DNA of 14,939 nucleotides from JAYEJW01 sp034716535 (GCA_034716535.1 JAYEJW010000136.1:1-14939); one strand, 5' to 3'; positions 1 through 7,099 are shown, counted from the stretch's first letter. Translations and numbers: made by a program. The notes: generated by a model from the letters alone, not told the origin.

Positions 1-4
1 GTGG

Positions 5-9
5 CTCCT
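5..9 (-). promoter_or_regulatory. Possible ribosome-binding site of a gene beginning left of the window
   Basis: The minus strand reads AGGAG here, a few bases from the window edge, downstream of nrdA. A start codon at normal spacing would lie just outside the window. The small subunit gene nrdB commonly follows nrdA, so it is the natural guess, but none of its coding sequence is visible. Confidence 0.35.
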
Positions 10-167
10 GGTGGGTTTGGTCGCTTTCCAGGAACCACAAAACCCCATGCATGTTCAACTCTACGTTAAAAGTGCGCCGCAACCTACTATATTAGAGAGC
101 AATAATCTGGGGATACCTCAGGGTCAGATCGCTTTCTTACAGTTAATGAGTCGCTTCGCGACAGGTT

Positions 168-200
168 GGTGGGTTACGGCCATCCATGGCCTAACCCACC
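168..200. repeat. Palindromic REP-like element downstream of nrdA
   Basis: GGTGGGTTA (168-176) pairs with TAACCCACC (192-200), and GGCCAT (178-183) pairs with ATGGCC (186-191) around a two-base loop, with one unpaired C. The stem has 15 pairs. No T-run follows on the minus strand, so it does not look like a standard intrinsic terminator. The GTGGGTTA...TAACCCACCCTACG pattern resembles dispersed REP-like palindromes of many proteobacteria. It could still slow RNA decay or termination between nrdA and the next gene. Apart from this, bases 10-246 show no convincing gene. Confidence 0.6.
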
Positions 201-246
201 CTACGTTTCATTTCATTGCGTTTCGTTGCCTTGGTGGTTCACACAA

Positions 247-3200
247 TCACTGACAGGCTTCGCAATCCGGATCGAGTATCGAGCAGGCACTCGGATCTTC
301 CGCGCCGGAGCCGTTGCCATTACCTTTCATGGAAGGGTAATTCCCGCCGACCGCATTGAGCTTGCTCGCCCTGGAGGCATCGTCCATGGTCGATTTCTCC
401 AGGTGGGTCGCGCCCATGGAGCGCAGGTAGTACGTGGTCTTGAGCCCCCGTACCCAGGCCAGCTTGTACAGGTTGTCCAGCTTCTTCCCGTCGGGCTCGC
501 TCATGTACAGGTTCAGGCTCTGGGCCTGGTCGAGCCATTTCTGGCGACGTGAGCCGGCTTCCACGAGCCAGCGGGGGTCGACCTCGAAGGCGGTTGCGTA
601 GAGATCCTTGAGCTCCTGTGGGATGCGGTCGATGGCTTGTACGGAGCCGTCGTAATACTTGAGGTCATTCACCATGACCGCATCCCACAGGCCCTGGTCC
701 TTCAGGTCCTTAACCATGAAGGGGTTCACCACGGTGAACTCCCCCGAGAGATTCGATTTGACGAACAGGTTCTGATAGGTCGGTTCGATGGACTGGCTGA
801 CACCGACGATGTTCGAGATGGTCGCCGTCGGCGCGATGGCCATGCAGTTCGAGTTGCGCATGCCGACGGTGCGTACCCGCTCGCGCAGGCGCTCCCAGTC
901 GAGGGTGGTGCCCCGGTCCATCTGCAGGTAGCCGCCGCGCCCTTCCTCCAGCCTGGCGATGGAGTCGATCGGGAGGATGCCCTGGCTCCATAGGGAGCCG
1001 TCGAAGCTGGAGTAGCGCCCGCGCTCCTCGGCCAGGTCCGTCGATGCCTGGATGGCCTGGTAGGCGACCGCCTCCATGGAGCTGTCGGCGAATTTGACGG
1101 CCTCCTCGCTGGAGTAGGGGATGCGCAGTTTGTAGAGGGCGTCCTGGAAGCCCATGATGCCGAGTCCCACGGGGCGGTGGCGCAGGTTGGACTTGCGCGC
1201 CTGGGGCACGTTGTAGAAGTTGTAGTCGATGACGTTGTCCAGCATGCGCATGGCGGTGGTGATCGTCTTGCCGAGCCTGGCCATGTCGAGTCCCCGCTCG
1301 GTCACGTGGGCGGCCAGGTTCACCGAGCCCAGGTTACAGACTGCGATCTCCTGATCGTTGGTGTGCAGGGTGATCTCGGTGCAGAGGTTGGAGCTGTGCA
1401 CCCTGCCGACGTGCTGGTTCGTGTAGCGCAGGTTGCAGGGGTCCTTGAAGGCGAGCCAGGGGTGGCCGGTCTCGAACAACATGCCGAGCATCTTGCGCCA
1501 CAGGTCGACTGCCTTGATCGTCTTGCTGACCTTCATGTCGCCGCGCTCGGCGCGCTCTTCATAGCCCAGGTAGGCCGTCTCAAACGCCTGCCCGGTGAGG
1601 TCGTGCAGATCCGGCGTCTCGTCCGGCGAGAACAGGGTCCAGCTCCGGTCCTCGGCGACGCGTTTCATGAACAGGTCCGGCACCCAGTTGGCCGTGTTCA
1701 TGTCGTGGGTGCGGCGGCGGTCGTCGCCGGTGTTCTTGCGCAGATCGAGGAACTCCTCGATGTCGATGTGCCAGGTCTCGAGGTAGGCGCAGACGGCGCC
1801 TTTGCGCTTTCCGCCGTTATGGACCAAGGCGGCTGCGGTCATGTAGGTTTCGTCGCCTTCTACCTTCAGGTCGTGCACCTCTGGCAAGGGCTGGATCGGG
1901 ACGACGGACTTAACTCGGGTGAAAATCCAGTTACCCAGCCGGAACCAGTTGCGCTTGGTCAGCGGCGGCACGCCAACTAACCGGGCGATGGAATCGACCG
2001 CTGGAATACGTAGATCGAATGCCCGTGTCGTACCTGTGAACCTGGTGACGGAGCCGTCGCTGCGGGTACCCGTGTGGGCATCGTCGCGCTCGCGATACTG
2101 GCCGGCGCAGGGGATTCCCAAGCGCAAGAGCTGATAACGGACGCCCTCGGCCAGAGAGGTGGAGGTGTTGGTGAAATAGATTTCCTTCCCCCGGCTCACA
2201 CCGCCGTCAGTTTCCAACAGGCCCTGAATCAGGGCCAGCGTCTGGTTGTGAGGCAGGTGGCTGAAGCGACGGCTGATGCGTTTTTTGCCCCGGGCGTCGT
2301 AGAGGTCCTCGTAGGCGAACGGCAGGTAGGCATGTCCCTCGCCAACGTATTGACCGGTAGTGGCGCAACGGGCCAAGCCTTTGCCGACGCTCCACTTGAT
2401 TTGGAGGTAGGATTCGCCGCGCCCGTTTTCCCAGTAGTGGATACCGCGCTCGTCGAGGTACTCGCGCACGAACTGGAGATGGCTGTCGCCGCGCGGATCG
2501 CCGGAGACACCAAACTCGTAGCCGCGGGTGAGGTGCCCATCGCCCAAGAGGATGCCGTAGAAACGCGCATCGGACTCTGTGAGCTCCGGCATCGGGACAA
2601 CCTCGGCCGGGATGACTTGGGCGACATAGTCGCCGCGTCGCAGATTGCCGGCTTCGACCCAGTCCGGGCGGAAACGGCCGTCTTCGATCTGTTTCAACGT
2701 GCGCTCGATGGATTGCCCTACGGGTACGCCGGGAATGGTCCAAAGGGGGTGGCCATCGGTAACCTCAAGGTCACTCACCGCGTGCTTGATTGAGACACGC
2801 ACCATGGGGTCCTTTTGCTCGTAGGTGAAGTGCTCCTGCACCTCCCGATAGCGTCCCCGCTGACCGAGCACCAAGTCGCCTGTTTTGACGTGGGCGATCG
2901 CCTTGGGTCCGTCGGCGGTGAATAGGGTAGTCTCCGGGGCGAAGCATTGATTCACGGCGACAGCCGTGTCGTTGGCCACCTTGAGGAAGGGGACCACGCC
3001 CTGGCTCTTGCCGTTTGTGCCCTTGATGTGGGCGCCCATGCCGCGCACGCGGGTCCAGTCGTTGCCCAGGCCGCCGGCGAACTTGGAGAGCAGGGCGTTG
3101 TCTTTGATGGCGCCGTAGATGCCGTCCAGGTCGTCGGGCACCGTGGTCAGGTAACAGGAGCTCAACTGGGGCCGCAGGGTGCCCGAGTTGAACAGGGTCG

Positions 3201-4290
3201 GCGTGGAGCTCATGAAGTCGAAGCTGGACAGCAGCTCGTAGAACTCGATGGCGCGCTCCTCGCGGTCGATCTCGTTGATGGCCAGGCCCATGGCGACACG
3301 CATGAAAAAGGCCTGTGGCAGCTCGAAGCGCACCCCGTCCGCGCTGTGGATGAAGTAGCGGTCGTAAAGGGTCTGCAGCCCCAGGTAGGTGAACTGGAGG
3401 TCGCGCTCGGGCTTGAGCGCCGCGCCCAGGCGGTCGAGGTCGAACTGGGCGAGGCGGCGGTCCAAGAGCTCCAGGTCGCCGGCGCGCCTGATGTAGGCGG
3501 CGAAGTAGTCGCTGTAGCGCTCGGCGAGATCCGCCTGGGTCTCGACGCCGGCGGCGAGTCCCAGGAAGCCGAGGGCCTCCCTGCGCAGGATGTCCAGCAG
3601 CAGTCGGGCCGCCACAAAGCCGTACTCCGGCTCTGTCTCGATCATGGCGCGTGCGCTCATGACCAGGGCCTGGCCCACGTCCGACTCCTTCACGCCGTCG
3701 AACAGGTTGCGGCAGGTGTCGCCCAGGATGGCGGTGCCGTCGACCGCTGTCATGTCGCGGCAGGCCTCGTCCAAGAGGCGGCGCATGCGTTCCAGGTCCA
3801 AGGGGCGGCTGGTGCCGTCCGCCAGGGTGACGCTGATCTGGTGCTCCTCCTGCGGCTGTTCCGCCGCGGCCTTCTGCGCCCGTTCCCGCGCGCGTTGCTC
3901 GCGGTAGAGCACGTAGTCACGGGCCACCTTGTGCTCGCCGGCGCGCATCAGGGCCAGCTCCACCTGGTCCTGAACGTCCTCGATATGCACGGTGCCGCCG
4001 CCGGGCAGGCGCCGGGTAAGGGCGGAAACGACCTGATCCGTGAGGTCTTTGACGGTGTCGTGGATGCGGCTGGAGGCGGCCGCGCTTCCACCCTCCACGG
4101 CCAGGAAGGCCTTGGTCATGGCCACCATGATCTTGTTGGGATCGAAGTGGGTCACCTTGCCGTTGCGCCGGATCACCTGCACCTGCCCGGGCGCGTGGGC
4201 CGTGACCTCCACCTGGGGATCCGGGCCATCGGATGTCGGCGGAACGACGATTGTCTCCGGCGGGTTGGCAGATGGCGCTTCGGTGCCCAT
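247..4290 (-). CDS. nrdA: Class I ribonucleoside-diphosphate reductase, alpha subunit, intein-containing precursor
   Basis: This 1347-residue precursor makes deoxyribonucleotides from ribonucleoside diphosphates in the cytoplasm, together with a radical-generating beta subunit. Two ATP-cone regulatory domains occupy roughly residues 37-130 and 150-240, followed by the ten-stranded barrel. Visible catalytic features, in precursor numbering, are Cys379 (SSCYL) and Cys985 (AVCNLG), the redox pair; Cys970 within NLCTEI, the thiyl site with its Asn and Glu; Tyr1287-Tyr1288, the radical-transfer pair; and the C-terminal Cys1343/Cys1346 pair (CEAC), which re-reduces the active site. Residues 449-825 are an intein; removing it leaves 970 residues, plausible for a double-cone NrdA. 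The ATG at 4288-4290 is preceded by AGGAGGAG (4293-4300). Promoter, NrdR boxes and DnaA boxes lie upstream. The beta subunit is not in the window. Confidence 0.96.
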   Translation of the reverse strand: MGTEAPSANPPETIVVPPTSDGPDPQVEVTAHAPGQVQVIRRNGKVTHFDPNKIMVAMTKAFLAVEGGSAAASSRIHDTVKDLTDQVVSALTRRLPGGGTVHIEDVQDQVELALMRAGEHKVARDYVLYREQRARERAQKAAAEQPQEEHQISVTLADGTSRPLDLERMRRLLDEACRDMTAVDGTAILGDTCRNLFDGVKESDVGQALVMSARAMIETEPEYGFVAARLLLDILRREALGFLGLAAGVETQADLAERYSDYFAAYIRRAGDLELLDRRLAQFDLDRLGAALKPERDLQFTYLGLQTLYDRYFIHSADGVRFELPQAFFMRVAMGLAINEIDREERAIEFYELLSSFDFMSSTPTLFNSGTLRPQLSSCYLTTVPDDLDGIYGAIKDNALLSKFAGGLGNDWTRVRGMGAHIKGTNGKSQGVVPFLKVANDTAVAVNQCFAPETTLFTADGPKAIAHVKTGDLVLGQRGRYREVQEHFTYEQKDPMVRVSIKHAVSDLEVTDGHPLWTIPGVPVGQSIERTLKQIEDGRFRPDWVEAGNLRRGDYVAQVIPAEVVPMPELTESDARFYGILLGDGHLTRGYEFGVSGDPRGDSHLQFVREYLDERGIHYWENGRGESYLQIKWSVGKGLARCATTGQYVGEGHAYLPFAYEDLYDARGKKRISRRFSHLPHNQTLALIQGLLETDGGVSRGKEIYFTNTSTSLAEGVRYQLLRLGIPCAGQYRERDDAHTGTRSDGSVTRFTGTTRAFDLRIPAVDSIARLVGVPPLTKRNWFRLGNWIFTRVKSVVPIQPLPEVHDLKVEGDETYMTAAALVHNGGKRKGAVCAYLETWHIDIEEFLDLRKNTGDDRRRTHDMNTANWVPDLFMKRVAEDRSWTLFSPDETPDLHDLTGQAFETAYLGYEERAERGDMKVSKTIKAVDLWRKMLGMLFETGHPWLAFKDPCNLRYTNQHVGRVHSSNLCTEITLHTNDQEIAVCNLGSVNLAAHVTERGLDMARLGKTITTAMRMLDNVIDYNFYNVPQARKSNLRHRPVGLGIMGFQDALYKLRIPYSSEEAVKFADSSMEAVAYQAIQASTDLAEERGRYSSFDGSLWSQGILPIDSIARLEEGRGGYLQMDRGTTLDWERLRERVRTVGMRNSNCMAIAPTATISNIVGVSQSIEPTYQNLFVKSNLSGEFTVVNPFMVKDLKDQGLWDAVMVNDLKYYDGSVQAIDRIPQELKDLYATAFEVDPRWLVEAGSRRQKWLDQAQSLNLYMSEPDGKKLDNLYKLAWVRGLKTTYYLRSMGATHLEKSTMDDASRASKLNAVGGNYPSMKGNGNGSGAEDPSACSILDPDCEACQ
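1816..2946 (-). mobile_element. Intein with LAGLIDADG homing endonuclease, inserted in NrdA
   Basis: The segment is in frame with nrdA and covers precursor residues 449-825 (377 aa). It starts with Cys1 (CFAPETTLF) directly after AVNQ. The B-block TDGH is near residue 510. Two dodecapeptide motifs of a LAGLIDADG endonuclease follow: YGILLGDGHL near 578-590 and LIQGLLETDGG near 686-697, both keeping their acidic residue. It ends in a typical F/G block, VHDLKVEGDE...ALVHN, with penultimate His and terminal Asn. Joining the flanks gives AVNQ-GGKRKGAVCAYLE, the uninterrupted NrdA sequence, which fixes both boundaries. The first downstream host residue is Gly, whereas canonical inteins need Cys, Ser or Thr there. 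Splicing, if it occurs, would need an alternative route such as that known for A-type bacterial intein-like domains. Confidence 0.93.
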
Positions 4291-4376
4291 GGCTCCTCCT
4301 CAGGCTGCTTTACTTTGGTTTGTTTACGGGGTTTGCCCACAGACGGCGTGGGCGGGTACGGCAAGGGGCGTTGCTT

Positions 4377-4392
4377 TCACAATATATACGCT
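4377..4392. promoter_or_regulatory. NrdR box, promoter-proximal
   Basis: This 16-mer matches the NrdR consensus ACACWATATATWGTGT at 12 positions, with an intact left half and an eroded right half. It covers the -10 element of the nrdA promoter. Its start lies 32 bp from the start of the second box, the three-helical-turn spacing known for NrdR repressor sites. Confidence 0.75.
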
Positions 4393-4408
4393 GTTGCGTG
4401 AGTGTCAA
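4381..4408 (-). promoter_or_regulatory. nrdA sigma70-type promoter
   Basis: On the minus strand a perfect -35 TTGACA (4403-4408) is followed after 16 bp by the -10 TATATT (4381-4386, five of six matches). Transcription would start near 4374, giving a leader of about 84 nt. The -10 lies inside one NrdR box and the -35 abuts the other, so NrdR binding should block RNA polymerase. Confidence 0.75.
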
Positions 4409-4424
4409 CCACAATATGTTGTGT
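4409..4424. promoter_or_regulatory. NrdR box, promoter-distal
   Basis: CCACAATATGTTGTGT matches the NrdR consensus at 14 of 16 positions. It borders the -35 hexamer of the nrdA promoter and is phased 32 bp from the other box. NrdR is an ATP-cone repressor that reads the ATP/dATP balance; its own gene is not in the window. Confidence 0.8.
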
Positions 4425-4463
4425 GTAAGCCGGTAGAAAAGCGGGAATCTCCTGTGAGCAGCC

Positions 4464-4472
4464 TGTGGATAA
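4464..4472 (-). promoter_or_regulatory. DnaA box upstream of nrdA
   Basis: TGTGGATAA on the plus strand is the exact reverse of the consensus DnaA 9-mer TTATCCACA. It lies 55 bp upstream of the nrdA -35 hexamer. DnaA boxes upstream of nrdAB are known in E. coli, where DnaA links RNR expression to replication initiation. The role here is inferred from that parallel. Confidence 0.55.
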
Positions 4473-4540
4473 ATGGCGCGCGGGGCCTGCCCGGTTGCGG
4501 TGCATGTCTGTAAATGCGTGGCTTGTGCGCTTGCTCAGGC

Positions 4541-4549
4541 TGTGGATGA
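4541..4549 (-). promoter_or_regulatory. Near-consensus DnaA box
   Basis: TGTGGATGA differs at one position from the reverse DnaA 9-mer and has the same orientation as the perfect box 77 bp away. It could be a second, weaker DnaA site. Alone it would be weak evidence. Confidence 0.35.
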
Positions 4550-4639
4550 AAGTGCTGGAGACAGCGGTGGAGAAAATGCGTGCGCAATGTCTCGAACACC
4601 GAGGCCCTGAATCCGGGGCGCTACCGCTTGAAGCGCCGC

Positions 4640-4667
4640 TCGCCATCGAATCGGGTACGGTTATAAT
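4640..4667 (+). promoter_or_regulatory. Candidate promoter of the CBS-domain gene
   Basis: A perfect -10 hexamer TATAAT (4662-4667) lies about 100 bp before the CBS-domain start codon. At 16 bp upstream is TCGCCA (4640-4645), which matches only four of six -35 positions. The -10 makes the assignment likely; the -35 is weak. Confidence 0.5.
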
Positions 4668-4766
4668 CCGGTCGCGGTCAAGAAAATGGCGGTTGCGTCG
4701 GTGCCGGTGGGACCTGACTGAGGCTCGTGCCGTCGCTCAAAGAATTGCAGAAGGAGAATCCTGCCA

Positions 4767-5231
4767 ATGCAAGTAAAAGACGTAATGAACTGCTCTGTGC
4801 GCTCGGTCACCCCCGACACCAAGGTCATGGAGGTTGCCTCCCTGATGTGCCTGTACCGTTTTCACGGTCTCCCCGTCGTGGAGGACGAAAATCGCCTCGT
4901 TGGCATCATCGCGGAGAAGGATGTACTGCACAGCCTCTTTCCGAAGCTCGAGAGCATCATGGAAGAGGGCATGGCCAATGTGGACCTGGACAAGGAAATG
5001 GCCAGGTACAAGGACGTGCTGGCCCTGCGGGTCTCGGAGCTGATGACCCACAATCCGCTCACTGTGAGACCGGACATGCACGTGCTGCGCGCCGCCACCA
5101 TCATGGTGCGCAACCGTTTTCGCCGCATCCCGGTCGCCGACAACGGTATCCTCGTGGGCATGCTGAGCCTGGGGGACGTTCACAAGGCGATCTTCCACGC
5201 CAACGTCGCGGACAAGCTGAAGGTTGATTGA
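4767..5231 (+). CDS. Stand-alone CBS-domain pair protein
   Basis: The 154-residue cytoplasmic protein consists almost entirely of two CBS motifs. The first is about residues 1-60 (DVM...VTPDTKVMEVASLM...GLPVVEDENRLVGIIAEKDVL). The second is about 88-150 (VSELMTHNPLTVRPDM...FRRIPVADNGILVGMLSLGDV). CBS pairs usually bind adenine nucleotides such as AMP, ATP or S-adenosylmethionine and act as energy sensors; no catalytic domain is attached, so the partner is unknown. The start is supported by AAGGAG at 4751-4756. It diverges from nrdA across a shared control region and is followed by the cytochrome gene 210 bp downstream. A link to NrdA through adenylate sensing is only a guess from proximity. 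Confidence 0.9.
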   Translation: MQVKDVMNCSVRSVTPDTKVMEVASLMCLYRFHGLPVVEDENRLVGIIAEKDVLHSLFPKLESIMEEGMANVDLDKEMARYKDVLALRVSELMTHNPLTVRPDMHVLRAATIMVRNRFRRIPVADNGILVGMLSLGDVHKAIFHANVADKLKVD

Positions 5232-5267
5232 ACCGCCGCCCGGTATCCTTTCGCTCAATTGCTGTCT

Positions 5268-5301
5268 CCTTCTCCGTCCGTCACGGGGGAGGACGGGAAG
5301 G
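5268..5301 (+). other. Hairpin downstream of the CBS-domain gene
   Basis: CCTTCTCCGTCC (5268-5279) pairs with GGACGGGAAGG (5291-5301) with one bulged T, giving an 11-bp stem and an 11-nt loop. No T-run follows. It may help end the CBS transcript, but it is not a standard intrinsic terminator. Confidence 0.3.
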
Positions 5302-5441
5302 GCGTCCGCGACGGATGATCCGGGATTCCGCGCTTGCAAATCCGTTGGGCGAGGGACTAATCTCCGACGCGGTAAGACAAAAAACGGCAGCCGCACCGGG
5401 CTGAGCCAGGTAGCGGGTCAGTCGGAGCTTGGAGGTTTCTG

Positions 5442-6275
5442 ATGAACAAGATGAATGCCTTGCGGGCGGCTGGATGCGCTCTGGCATCTGTTGCGGCGGG
5501 GCCCTTGGTTGCGGCGGCGCCGGCGGAGATCGCCAAGGCGGAGTACGAAGAGGTCATCGGGCTTCAACCGAACATGGAGAATGGGCGCAGGGCCTACGTT
5601 ACCTGCGCCGTCTGTCACCGTCCCGAAGGTTGGGGTTCGAGGGACGGCTCCTATCCGCAGATCGCCGGTCAGTTGCGTAACGTGATCATCAAACAGCTTG
5701 CGGATATACGTGCGCGCAATCGGGACAATCCCCTGATGTATCCCTTCTCGGTGCCGCGTATCCTGGGCGGGCCCCAGGAGATTGCGGATGTGGCGGCCTA
5801 TGTGGCAAAGCTGCCCATGACACCCCACAACGGGGTGGGTCCGGGGGGCGACCTGGAGCTGGGCAGGCAGCTCTACGAAGACAATTGCGTCAAGTGCCAC
5901 GGGAGAAATGGCGAGGGGATCGAGAAGGAGCACATGCCCGCGATCGCCGGACAGCACTTCCAGTACCTCATGCGCCAGTTCGATATGATTCGTGTCGGTC
6001 GGCGTAAGAACGCCGATTCCAAGATGGTGAAGCAGATCGAGGGCTTCTCGTCACGCGAGCAGGCTGCGGTGCTCGATTACACCTCGCGCCTGCGACCGGA
6101 CGGGGGAAAACTGGCAAAGGACGGTTGGCTCAATCCAGATTTCCCGAGCTACGTGCGCAACCCCGCGCCGGAGCCGCCACCGATCCCCGCAATGCCCGAA
6201 CCACCCGCTCCGCCGCCGATGCCGGAGATGCCGCCGATGCCCGAACCGCCGGAGCCGCCGCCGTTCCCGCGCTGA
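5442..6275 (+). CDS. Exported diheme cytochrome c, c4-like, with proline-rich tail
   Basis: The 277-residue protein begins with a Sec-type signal peptide (about residues 1-26, ending near VAAA). It has two c-type heme sites, CAVCH (55-59) and CVKCH (149-153). Each half shows a cytochrome c4-like layout: heme motif, YPQIAGQ or MPAIAGQ, then a likely distal Met ligand (Met100 in NPLMYPFS; Met195 in DSKMVKQ). It is probably a periplasmic electron carrier; its redox partners cannot be read from the window. Residues 241-276 form an unusual tail rich in Pro, Glu and Met (repeated PEPP/PPMP). GGAGGT lies just upstream of the ATG, supporting the start. The gene ends at a strong terminator and is convergent with the next gene. 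Confidence 0.9.
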   Translation: MNKMNALRAAGCALASVAAGPLVAAAPAEIAKAEYEEVIGLQPNMENGRRAYVTCAVCHRPEGWGSRDGSYPQIAGQLRNVIIKQLADIRARNRDNPLMYPFSVPRILGGPQEIADVAAYVAKLPMTPHNGVGPGGDLELGRQLYEDNCVKCHGRNGEGIEKEHMPAIAGQHFQYLMRQFDMIRVGRRKNADSKMVKQIEGFSSREQAAVLDYTSRLRPDGGKLAKDGWLNPDFPSYVRNPAPEPPPIPAMPEPPAPPPMPEMPPMPEPPEPPPFPR

Positions 6276-6302
6276 GGGGCCTTGTCGCGGTCAATAGGGA
6301 AG

Positions 6303-6327
6303 ACGGGGCCTCGTGCCCCGTTTTTTT
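6303..6327 (+). terminator. Intrinsic terminator of the cytochrome c gene
   Basis: ACGGGGC (6303-6309) and GCCCCGT (6315-6321) form a 7-bp GC-rich stem with a 5-nt loop, followed directly by a run of seven T (6321-6327). It lies 28 bp after the cytochrome stop codon. There is no T-run on the opposite strand, so it works only for the plus-strand gene. Confidence 0.9.
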
Positions 6328-6351
6328 GGCGCGTTCCGGACCACATCGGGC

Positions 6352-6681
6352 TCAACGCTTCAGACGTAGAAGACGCTTGTTTCCCGCCTTGTCGCCCGAG
6401 TGCTCGAACATGAAGTAGGTGAACCAGTCGCTGTAGCCCTGGTGCGTACCTGGTCCGGCCGCGTTCCCGGCGGCGGAAGGGGGCGGACGGGTCTCGCCGC
6501 GGCAGAGCTCTGCAGAGATGGCGGCGACGCGCGCCAGCTGCTCCTGGTTCAGGTTTGGCGCAACTTCTGTTTGGATGCGCCGGGCGACGGCGCGGGCTTG
6601 GTCGATACAGCTCGCTGCCCCGACCGAAGCGGTTGCGCAGGACAAGAGGATGAGGAGGAGGGTCAGCTTGGTGCTCGTCAT
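6352..6681 (-). CDS. Small secreted protein of unknown function
   Basis: I do not recognise this 109-residue protein. It begins with a hydrophobic export signal (MTSTKLTLLLILLSCATASVGA). Cleavage after SVGA would give a periplasmic protein; LLSC could alternatively be a poor lipobox. The body has two Cys (SCIDQ and ELCRG) that could form a disulfide, a Gln/Ala-rich amphipathic stretch, and a C-terminal aromatic/basic segment (DWFTYFMFEH...RLLRLKR). The chosen ATG (6679-6681) puts the signal peptide at the N-terminus; a longer version from 6756 adds an Arg-rich stretch ahead of it and is less likely. GGAG lies about 11 nt upstream. It is convergent with the cytochrome gene. Confidence 0.65.
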   Translation of the reverse strand: MTSTKLTLLLILLSCATASVGAASCIDQARAVARRIQTEVAPNLNQEQLARVAAISAELCRGETRPPPSAAGNAAGPGTHQGYSDWFTYFMFEHSGDKAGNKRLLRLKR

Positions 6682-6714
6682 TGGGTGTTTCACTCCGGTG
6701 GGCTTCAACGCCCT

Positions 6715-6745
6715 AGGATAGCGCCGACGAATGGGACGTTGGCAA
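6715..6745 (-). promoter_or_regulatory. Weak candidate promoter for the small secreted protein
   Basis: On the minus strand TTGCCA (6740-6745) and TATCCT (6715-6720) resemble -35 and -10 elements, but the 19-bp spacer is longer than usual. It lies about 34 bp before the chosen start codon. Confidence 0.25.
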
Positions 6746-6832
6746 CATCGGCGCACCCCATCGTCTTGACGACTCCGAGCGACCGGCCCCTAACACCGGG
6801 CCAGCTCTATGGGGCATCCCTGCCCCGGAGAG

Positions 6833-6914
6833 CCTCAAATCGCCGTCCAGGCGATTTGTCCCGGCACTCGTCCGCTCCCTCGGAAAGACGAGAGGGGAGC
6901 ACACCGGCGCCAAC
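6833..6914 (+). repeat. Direct repeat, copy 1
   Basis: This 82-bp stretch matches 7399-7480 at 77 positions. Weaker similarity continues to about 6979. It contains the palindrome AAATCGCC-gtcca-GGCGATTT. Nothing suggests it is coding; it looks like part of a dispersed intergenic repeat. Confidence 0.85.
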
Positions 6915-7078
6915 TGTTGGCACCTCTCCTGATCCCCTCTGTCACGCCGAGCATCGCAGGGATTTCCGGAAAGGCCCGCAGGGTGGGCGCCAGGACGGCG
7001 CGCATTGCGTCGTGGGCATCAAGGACGTGCCCTCGACGGAACCCCGGAAATGCCGAGAAGCGCAGGGTGAGCGAGGAC

Positions 7079-7099
7079 CGTTTGTCCAGTGGACAAACG
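7079..7099. repeat. Perfect 9-bp palindrome
   Basis: CGTTTGTCC and GGACAAACG flank a three-base loop (AGT). It lies inside the non-coding block between the two direct repeats and is not followed by a T-run. Confidence 0.6.

Noticed and set aside
80..110. Additional NrdR box near the left end (AATATAGT)
   Set aside because: Only about 9-10 of 16 positions fit and the palindrome is not kept.
168..200. Intrinsic terminator of nrdA
   Set aside because: The hairpin is strong but no T-run follows on the minus strand, so I list it as a REP-like repeat.
1816..2946. Class 3 intein
   Set aside because: Class 3 inteins lack Cys1 and have a Trp-Cys-Thr set; here Cys1 is present and the F-block has no Cys.
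2947..4401. 484-codon plus-strand open frame opposite nrdA
   Set aside because: It is the mirror of a well-supported gene in GC-rich DNA, rich in Val/Gln/His/Gly from reverse reading, with no domain.
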